DNA from: Hyaloperonospora brassicae
Lineage: Eukaryota; Oomycota; Peronosporomycetes; Peronosporales; Peronosporaceae
Assembly (NCBI GenBank): GCA_947650285.1
Contig: CANTFL010000155.1
Location: 274,762-338,761, forward strand
Length of the DNA: 64,000 nt
Direction: 5' to 3'
Positions 57,230 to 64,000 of the stretch are shown piece after piece. The stretch's first letter is position 1. Each line of letters opens with the position of its first letter. The position numbers were made by a program, and so were the translations under genes. Below the pieces are notes generated by a model. The model was not told the DNA's origin. It did no database searches and saw only the letters and a list, made by a program, of their open reading frames with translations.

Positions 57230-58033
57230 CATCGCAGCCAGAGTCTCCCTGCGACCGAGAACGCTTCTCACCAATAGTGGTGGGAGGTAGCGTGTTGCTC
57301 CACACCTTAGGGCCGGAAATCGTGGCTACCGAGCAAGCTGGAGCATAACGCGTACGTGTACGCAACTGGCCTTGAGCTTGGCGTACTCGAACCGGAGCTT
57401 TAGTTTCAAACTAACGTCAGCCACATCGGCTCTGGCCCGCAGCGCTGGCACACTGCTAAGATGTCGCTTGCGGTACACCAAACAGATGAACAGATTTCCC
57501 TCCTCCTCGGGTAGTTCGCCAGCGAACCACAAGATGGGCACGTTCTGTATCGGTCGAACCGAAAAATCACAAGATAAGCTCTCAAGGTGCGCAAGGTATT
57601 GACCTTGCGTGGTCAAGAACGGTTTGAGATACCTCTTATGTAGAACCTTGCGGAACGCAATGTCTTCTGGCGACGTAGCCTCTGGTGCAATTGCCCATGT
57701 CGCGAGGCTAAGGCCTTTTGTTTGATGGAGACGTCGGTCCACGTCCGGTGTTGAAAAACCGTAACCTCTACAGTTCTGAATAACCGCCTGGGTATGAGCA
57801 CGACGCCGAGCATTCTCCTCTCGCTGAAGGACTAGATCCTGTTGCTCGTCGAGCGGGTTCGTGATGATATCATCTGCATCTGGTGTATGATGCTGCGCCC
57901 CTGGCGCTGTAGTAATACCACGTCTAATGAACGGATTCGGTGCTTTTAGAGGTCGAGCCTCAGATACAGCGGAGTGGGACGATATCCCGTCATCTCTATG
58001 GACACCAATATCGCTACTATAGTCCACATCCAC
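56796..58033 (-). CDS. Antisense ORF of Gypsy B2
   Basis: Frames 58033-57326 (235 aa, from a good ATG) and 57365-56796 (189 aa) overlap by 40 bp in different frames. They may be two proteins, one protein with a frameshift, or spliced exons. The first has an acidic and polar N-terminus, a Glu/Arg-rich helix (LVLQREENARRRAHTQAVIQ) and a globular part (FRKVLHKRYLKPFL, then VPILWFAGELPEEEGNLFIC). The second has a basic nuclear-localisation-like stretch (KKHPRRK) and a long coiled coil. Its ATG is 160 bp inside the 3' LTR. No family is recognised. The position matches the family A antisense ORF although the sequences do not align by eye. Confidence 0.58.
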
Positions 58034-58181
58034 ATTAAGACCGAGGTAGGAGGAAAGAGTCCGAGACTTGTTGGGTGGCTATGCCATGGTGTTATGTGTT
58101 TGAAAACCATGACGTAAAGCGCAGACACACCGACCTCTTCGAGGAAAAAAACCGATTGACGTTTTGTGGTAACGTCAGTCT

Positions 58182-58193
58182 GGTGGGGGAGGG
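58182..58193 (+). other. Polypurine tract of Gypsy B2
   Basis: GGTGGGGGAGGG directly precedes the 3' LTR start TGTAAC. This tract is missing in B1. Confidence 0.7.
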
Positions 58194-58678
58194 TGTAACG
58201 GGGTTACACGTCGACTGGTAGTCGACGATAGGTGTGGTGCACACAAGAGAGGGGGTACCGTATAAAGTAATTTTAGAACACAGTGAGTGTATCAATTGTT
58301 AAAGACTGATGTCTGCCATCAATTGATTACGAGATCTTTAGAGAGGTTTTACTTTGAACCTTAGTGACTAGGTTAAGTACGTTGTTCTATGGTGTTCTTT
58401 AGGTTAAAGAAGAAATGAAATTCAGTTCCCCTTTTGATCAATAAGAAACACGTGCCTTGCGAGGCGTCTTTGATCGGGAGGACAAAAGCAACGCCTGTAA
58501 AGGTAGCTTGTCCTCAAGCACTCTGTGCAGTGATTCGATTGAATCGTTTGGTCCCTCTGGAACGAGGACCGTTAGCTCTCTGAGCTATTGACTCTCTGAG
58601 TCGGGTTCGGTGAACCAAAGTTGCTCGTGATAGCGTTAAGTCTTCCTCTGACTTAATGAGCTGTGTAGATCCGCTACA
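58194..58678 (+). repeat. 3' LTR of Gypsy B2 (485 bp)
   Basis: Same length as the 5' LTR. The differences are concentrated in the last 60 bp (CGTGATAGCG for CGTAAGAGTG, and AATGAG for AAGGAG), with one more near 58417. Confidence 0.93.
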
Positions 58679-58683
58679 AAGAC

Positions 58684-59179
58684 CGTCTTGAGGAAAACAA
58701 ACCAAAAAAAGATGATGAGCCCAGATCTGCCACGAAAGCGACTGAGCGATGTCGGAACAAGCCAGAGGACCATTTGCGGCTCATGCTAATGACTTAAAGG
58801 TCTTTACAATACAGACGCGTCAACTGGACTTTGCAGCGCTTAAGTGGAAGCAGCAGCAGACGTTGCGATGCGACCGGTGGCAACTCAATCGGGCATAGAT
58901 GAAATACAGGTAGAAAGTTACAATGCAGCAGCTGCAGACGCGGGCGATGGAGCTGCGCGCGAGACTTGTGAACGCGCTGGAGGAGACTGGACAGTCTCCA
59001 GCTCAGGCATAGAAAAACATGTACTACTTAGGCAAAAGGCGGATGGAGAGCAAAGAACAGAGTGAGTGAGTGATCGCGAATAAACTGCGATCGACAGAAC
59101 GTTGCAACTGATGCATTTGACGATTGTACTGCGTATCGTCCTTCTGTCGTTGCTCATTATCCCCCATCACAGCTGCTTC
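58684..59179. other. Spacer between Gypsy B2 and the isomerase-like pseudogene
   Basis: No recognisable gene. A short plus frame at 58844-59065 is Ala-rich and of unknown meaning. Confidence 0.5.
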
Positions 59180-60480
59180 TCACATGCTCTTTGCTGTGAA
59201 CTCCGCAAAGCTCTGGCCAAACAACCTCTGCACGTCGCGCTGGATGTCGCTCTTGGACATCTTCCAGCCCGTTGCAAAGAGCTTTTTTACATGTCCACCA
59301 GCACTTTGGCGATCACACTGCGTGAGTGGCTCCACTTGTCAATGAGCTGGTCCAATACACGCGCATCCGAGTGCTGGCTCGTGAATGCCGTGCTTAGGAT
59401 CTCGACATGCATACAAGTGAGCTCTTCACTGGTCGACGGGTTGTTGCAGTACCACCAGCAGCCATACGGATGCAGGTACCGGAACTTGTTGGCCGCCACG
59501 GTCACTTTGTGCTGCTTCGGGCGCGAGAGGAATGCGGCCAGATGGTTTACCTTGGGGAAGGCACGAAACAACTTGATCAAAATGTCCACGTTGCTCGGCA
59601 ATACTCCGTCTCCATCTACACCACAACGAGCATTGATCGGAAGAACGCTGTCAAACTTTAGCGCAATTGACGGCTTCTTCACTTCAGCCAGCGTCAGCAG
59701 CACTTGCAGCAGCAATTTCGCACCATTTGGTACTGCGGTCGTACCAGCAGAAGTAGACGCATTCTCATCCGGGTACTCAAAGGAAATAGGCATGCTAGCC
59801 ATGAAGTACTCGGGCTTTATAACGTCGATCCACATGTCCAGAAGCAAACGCATACCCGCGAGCGTATGTGGTAGCTTGAACACGTCCAGCGTCGGACTGA
59901 TGGACGCCCAACCGCCAAGCAGGACCTGGTCTACCCGCAGAGCCGAACGGAAGGATTGCGCGACCATGCAAGCGGCGAAGTGGTTGTGGCTGAATCACCC
60001 AGCCAGTGTCGGGCCTCTTTCGGTTCAAACGGGATGTTTGTCATCACCGCGTACTTGAGACCAGATAGACGGAACACCGTGCCCACGCACTCCTCGGCAT
60101 CCTGGTGCTTGAACCATTCCTGGATAGCAGACAGGTCGCGTCTCGCCACAAGGTGGTCCAGACCTAACAAGTGTAGCGTCGTCAGTACTCCACGGCAAGC
60201 CTCTGTCACAGGAGAGCGGTTCACGGACAGGTGTATGCCAGACGAGACCAACCTGCTCGCGGCCTTCTGCTTCTCCCAGCGAAGCCACAGCTTCGACCTT
60301 AATCTTCTCCGTCAACACACTTCCATCGACTCGAACGACGTCCACTTCGTACGTTCCTTGCGCTTTCCCACCTGCGTGGACAAAGCTGTGTCCACGTGTC
60401 TGGGCCACCACAACGGCGCCACCAGTTGCTCGAATCGTTAGCACGAGCACTGACCGCTGCATTGTCATGTTCATCGAAAA
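59180..60480 (-). pseudogene. Uronate-isomerase-like metal-dependent TIM-barrel protein, frameshifted
   Basis: Blocks in three minus-strand frames read as one protein: SPVTEACRGVLTTLHLLGLD and AVMTNIPFEPKEA (about 60215-59990), then VDQVLLGGWASISPTLDVF, YFMASMPISFEYP and the typical FRYLHPYGCWWYCNNPS and QHSDARVLDQLIDKWSHSR (59967-59287), then HVKKLFATGWKMSKSDIQRD to a TGA at 59180. The WW and D-S/A-R blocks resemble the C-terminal half of uronate isomerases, which interconvert uronates and ketouronates. At least two frameshifts are needed and the N-terminal metal-binding His motif is not seen, so I call it decayed. Short introns could explain one of the shifts. Confidence 0.55.
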
Positions 60481-61896
60481 CGCCATACAAAACATACCGT
60501 CAACTTGCGACGACGGCCTATCGCACTGCGTGATGCCATCGAATAAATACACGACGGAACTAAGCAAGAGGAAGAGACCGCTGAAGAAGAAGGAGCTTTG
60601 TATCCCACGTGCGTTTTTGGGCAGCCGATTCTTGCGTTGTGAAGCACCAAGGAACACTCTGGTCGCACTAGAGGTTGACAAGGTGAACATCTAGCTCGAT
60701 TGAAGAACTGCGCCCGCATGTTGTCAAGACAACCAAGAATTGCTCCATGTCACTCTAAGTGTCCGGGCCCACATGTGCATTGGCACGCCAAGCTGCGTTG
60801 CTAAGGGATGTCGGTATGAGAGAGTGCTATAGAACTCGACATTGGCAGCTGCCCTAAAGCTTAACGTGGATCTGCGTCAGCGGCACTTACCGCGAGAGTG
60901 AACTGATGAATGCCTACACATGACAACCGCTTACAACGGATCGCATCAGCGGTATTGAAGCGGGGGCGGGTACCACGCTGCAATGTGTCGTCGTTCGGGA
61001 GCAGGAGAGTAATGGAATCAGTGATTACCTCGAGTGACCAACACTGGCGATCAGTGGACAGCTCCGACTACCAGACGCTTCGACAACGCCACGAATCGAG
61101 CGGTGTAGACTTTGACGCGTATTCGCTGATCCGCGAATTACTTGTAGTGTACCCGGCCCCGTCGCGAACTCAACGTCTTGTTGGCGTTCTAGTGACGACC
61201 ATTTGTCTGTTGAACGCTCAAGACCGTGCCCTGCCTAAGGCTCTAACAAGGGCACGATGCACTGGCGCGAGGTGTGCTTGATGAGCTATCGCGTCCAACA
61301 GCTGCCAGAAACGATGCCAGCACACGACAACGACCTCAGGACGGTATACTAGTGCAGCAACTGGATCGATTTTTCGACGGAAGAGGACGCGACTGCGGCC
61401 GTCGCAAAAAAACATTGCTGCCAAGGGGCGAAGGACCCATAAAAGAACACAGGTGCTGGACATGCTCACGCGCTCCGGCCTGTTGGCAGAACCTTATCTG
61501 TTGCATGTACGAGTGGACGTGGGAGTTAGTTATAACGCGTGTGCGGCTTAGTTATATATATAGTGCATGCAGACAAGTGGTGGGGCTGGGCAAGAAGGAA
61601 AGAAAGCGTATACTATGAAATTAACACGATGATGTAGGTCGCGAGCACCATCACAAGTGAGCGCCACACGCGTTCTCAACCAAGTATACACGCGCATTGT
61701 CGGATGGAGCAGAGATGGTGTCTCGCCAGCGTCGGCGATGTTGCCCCGCCAACGTCTGCAAGGGTGTCAGGATCCTCGTGGTTTCTCGTGGCCTCTCATG
61801 GCGACGCTAGAAGCACAAACCATCAACACATCAGCCATCGTTAGTTGACAATGCTCAAACAAGAAGTCAACAGCTACACAGATGACAATCCAATAC
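60481..61896. other. Unassigned DNA with weak open frames
   Basis: Plus frames 60910-61281 and 61274-61618 and minus frame 61469-61218 are open but show no domain. The minus frame from 60690 to about 60480 encodes a hydrophobic stretch (FFFSGLFLLLSSVVYLF) that could be a membrane anchor of the decayed neighbour, or chance. Confidence 0.4.
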
Positions 61897-62586
61897 TTAA
61901 TTTACGTACAGTCGTTGCTCAGTAGGCCCGGAAGCCCGTGGACGTACATATAGTAGATCATCCAGCTTTGGAAGGGGTTTATATATGTCAATGTCATGGT
62001 ACTTTGACACTATTTTCAGCTTGTTGTAATTATTGTTGAACATGGATAAGAGCGTTCGATACCTTTCCATCGCTTCGTACTCAACTATGCCGCTATGGAT
62101 ATCATTGGATGCGAACCGAGTTAGAGAAGCCCTAAGAAAGGATTCTGGTGCCATTTTGAAACGAGCAAGGCTGTGCACCAGATTTACCCCGCTCGGAATG
62201 GTCAACGACCTGATAGCTGCTCCATGATTAAAAAGCCAGCGATAATCGAATCGTCCGACCCTGTACGGCTCTAGCCTAGCCGCCCAGTTCGCTAGTTCGT
62301 CGCCAGTCTTCGTCGTCCTAGTCGATGACGCCTTCAGCAGTAGTGGCTCGGCCACAGCCACAGCGTCTTCCATCACGCCAGGTAAACGCATTCTTTCTTC
62401 ACCTTCGGGTTGTGCAAGAAGGCCGAACCCTGCAGCGACCCGAACGTTCCTGGAAGTCGATGGAGTGTGTGCGTCCGGGTCCGATGTCGTCCCCGTGGTC
62501 GACTCTCCAACAACTGACGCCGACAGGGCGCCACCGCCAGCAGACATGACGAGCGCGAGCGTGAGGAGATGAAAGATCTTGACCAT
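61897..62586 (-). CDS. Secreted effector candidate with EER motif (229 aa)
   Basis: I chose the ATG at 62584-62586 because the protein then starts with a clean signal peptide (MVKIFHLLTLALVMSAGGGA, cleavage near residue 24). The frame itself extends 22 codons further upstream. A polar Ser/Thr stretch follows, then a degenerate RxLR-like region (RNVR, residues 46-49) and GEER at 62-65. The C-terminal part (about 85-229) is helical with Tyr, Leu and Arg and no known domain. The layout is that of oomycete RxLR-EER secreted proteins, though the exact RxLR is lacking. It is not similar by eye to the effector at 24354. Confidence 0.65.
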   Translation of the reverse strand: MVKIFHLLTLALVMSAGGGALSASVVGESTTGTTSDPDAHTPSTSRNVRVAAGFGLLAQPEGEERMRLPGVMEDAVAVAEPLLLKASSTRTTKTGDELANWAARLEPYRVGRFDYRWLFNHGAAIRSLTIPSGVNLVHSLARFKMAPESFLRASLTRFASNDIHSGIVEYEAMERYRTLLSMFNNNYNKLKIVSKYHDIDIYKPLPKLDDLLYVRPRASGPTEQRLYVN

Positions 62587-63530
62587 TGTGACGGGGGGAG
62601 TGTCAGTCAGTGAACTAGGAGCTCTGGTGAGGAGGAGGCGCTGGCGAGTCAAATTCGAAAGTGAGGAAGACGTTGTGGCCTCAAGCTGCGAGGGCTAAAT
62701 GACCGGACGAACGGTGTCATCGAGTGCATTGTGTCTGCTAACGGGCTTGCTGCCGCGAGCGTCTGGTCCTGGATTCCCAATCTCTAGTATCCGAGCATGA
62801 TGTGCAAAGCTGCAGAGTTCAACTTGCACAGAACTGTATGTGGAGCCGAATCGTCTACCGCCCGTTTTGCTCGCGTCACTACTTGTGCAAATATATTAAA
62901 GTTCGGACTGCCGTAAACTGCTTTTTGACTCAGAGCACGGTAATTGATGGATCCCGTTACACGGGTAATTCGTTCCGAAAGACTCAACCCTGGATTGCTT
63001 ACGCTGCCCATCTGCGCGGATGAAGCGCCCGTGGGTACAGTGGGAAGCGAAAGCCAGCAGCTCGATCAGGTTTTGTCACTTTCCTTGATAACACATGTTC
63101 TTACCGACCAGCCTGCTGGACGTCGACCCTGCTCTCGACAGTTGTGCATAAAGTCATGCGTTGACAAAAATTGGCGAGTGGTAAGTGAGATGTTTGTCGG
63201 CGCACACGTGCGTAAGGTCATCTTGTGGTCGTTTCTTGACATGGAGTATTAATTTGAAGTGGTCCGAACGTCTCGGACGTGTGCTGTCTAAGGTGATAGA
63301 AGAACGCAGCCATCATTGTGACCCCAAAGGCAGAGCCATTGGTGAGTGACTGCACGGTGAAAGGCTCAGTTCTTGGCATTTGGCTCGTTGTTGCATTTTT
63401 ACGCGTTAGTAGTGTCACTTATATACACATGCATGGTGCTCCCTCCGTCCCAATTTTATAAGATAAGATATTCCCAAATTTTCACGGTTCAGCTCAAGCC
63501 AGTCTTTTTCCCTTCGGGGCAGTCACGTCG
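62587..63530. other. Intergenic, no gene recognised
   Basis: Upstream flank of the effector candidate and further spacer DNA. Only short frames occur and no promoter motif is clear enough to call. Confidence 0.5.
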
Positions 63531-63699
63531 GAGGGAATCCTCCCCTTGGGGAGCCGACGTGGTCGAAGATCTGACGCGGGCACGCTGCACTCGCAGTCGC
63601 GGGTGTGGGCGTAGGAGACCGACGGGTCGCGCAAGCGGCCCTAGCAGGGGTGTTTTACGGACTGGAGGCGTACCCCGCGCCACGTGTCGCCGCTGCGGC

Positions 63700-63866
63700 G
63701 AGCGCACACTCCACGTCAAGGGGCCGCGCAAGCGGCTGAAGGGGGCCACCATCGCAGATGGTTGAGCTCCTCGGAGAGATATATGGCGGGTTGGCGCTCT
63801 CCACGCCACGCAGTCACTTCGGTGATCGCACTCCACGTCGGGGGCCGCGCAAGCGGCTGTAGGGGG
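63700..63866 (+). repeat. GC-rich direct repeat next to an LTR
   Basis: The block CACTCCACGTC then GGGGCCGCGCAAGCGGCT occurs at about 63708-63738 and again at 63830-63860, followed by AGGGGG both times. The region 63530-63866 is GC-rich compared with its surroundings and contains palindromes such as CCCCTTGGGG. Confidence 0.6.
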
Positions 63867-64000
63867 TGTAACGGGGCAGCCCGTTACATGATATTGTCAC
63901 TTAAGGAAAGTGACAATAAAGAATATAAGATGGATATTCTTTAAACAATATCACCAAAGTGGTGATATTGAAGGGTCGACCAAAGGGTCTGTTCATTGGT
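63867..64000 (+). repeat. Family A LTR, 5' part, cut by the window end
   Basis: It matches 6081-6217 with one substitution and three 1-nt deletions, all in T or A runs. The preceding AGGGGG could be a polypurine tract (3' LTR), or this may be the 5' LTR of a next element. The window end hides the answer. Confidence 0.85.

Larger units (their letters stand above)
51096..58678 (+). mobile_element. Gypsy family B, copy B2, both LTRs and target duplication present
   Basis: Two 485-bp LTRs (51096-51580 and 58194-58678) differ at about six positions by eye. The 5-bp duplication AAGAC flanks them (51091-51095 and 58679-58683). The primer-binding site, gag, protease, RT, RNase H, integrase-chromodomain, antisense ORF and polypurine tract are in standard order. 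Low LTR divergence implies a fairly recent insertion, yet gag and RT carry many stops, so it was probably copied by enzymes from another element. Confidence 0.95.

Noticed and set aside
1..64000. CRISPR arrays, rRNA, tRNA, or bacterial operon structure
   Set aside because: No regularly spaced repeats with unique spacers, no cloverleaf-like segments and no Shine-Dalgarno-linked gene chains were seen. Introns and LTR elements indicate a eukaryote.

Overview
The window looks like a transposon-dense, gene-poor stretch of an oomycete genome (Phytophthora / downy mildew type). The evidence is chromodomain Ty3/Gypsy elements of oomycete type, secreted proteins with a signal peptide and an EER motif after an RxLR-like stretch, short canonical introns in decayed metabolic genes, and a Mutator-like (MULE) transposon. 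The species cannot be named from the sequence. I saw no rRNA, tRNA, CRISPR or prokaryotic operon features.

Layout. 1-6471: Gypsy element A1 (+), cut by the window edge, with protease, RT, RNase H, integrase, chromodomain, a long antisense ORF and a 3' LTR. 6472-8912: no recognisable gene. 8913-12800: MULE with terminal inverted repeats, a broken transposase on the - strand and an extra internal TIR copy. 12801-18444: AT-rich, no gene found. 18445-23590: Gypsy A2 (-), 5' LTR kept, 3' end lost. 23715-27740: first copy of a segmental duplication carrying a secreted RxLR/EER-like effector candidate. 29239-31690: decayed acyl-CoA synthetase (-). 31694-32664: decayed glycosyltransferase fragment (-). 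33150-35805 plus 43328-44709: second copy of the duplication, split by Gypsy B1 (35806-43327, TSD TGAAC) and cut at its far end by Gypsy remnant A3 (44710 to about 47735, -). 47736-51090: no gene seen. 51096-58678: Gypsy B2 with two 485-bp LTRs and TSD AAGAC. 59180-60480: decayed uronate-isomerase-like gene (-). 61897-62586: second type of secreted EER-bearing effector candidate (-). 63867-64000: start of another A-family LTR.

The most unusual signal is in family A. Its DNA is a nearly continuous series of short inverted repeats (arms about 7-13 bp, roughly one every 36 bp). They run through the sense coding region, the antisense coding region and the LTR, so codon constraint on one protein does not explain them. 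Second, both Gypsy families, whose proteins differ, carry a long antisense ORF at the same place. It starts just inside the 3' LTR, runs against pol and overlaps the chromodomain/integrase end with a coiled-coil-coding segment.

The intact-looking host-type coding regions are the three effector candidates (two near-identical paralogues and one unrelated). Almost everything else is transposon sequence or pseudogenes. The B elements share many identical nonsense codons and frameshifts but keep an open integrase-chromodomain frame. Their interiors are almost identical while their LTRs differ, which suggests gene conversion between copies.
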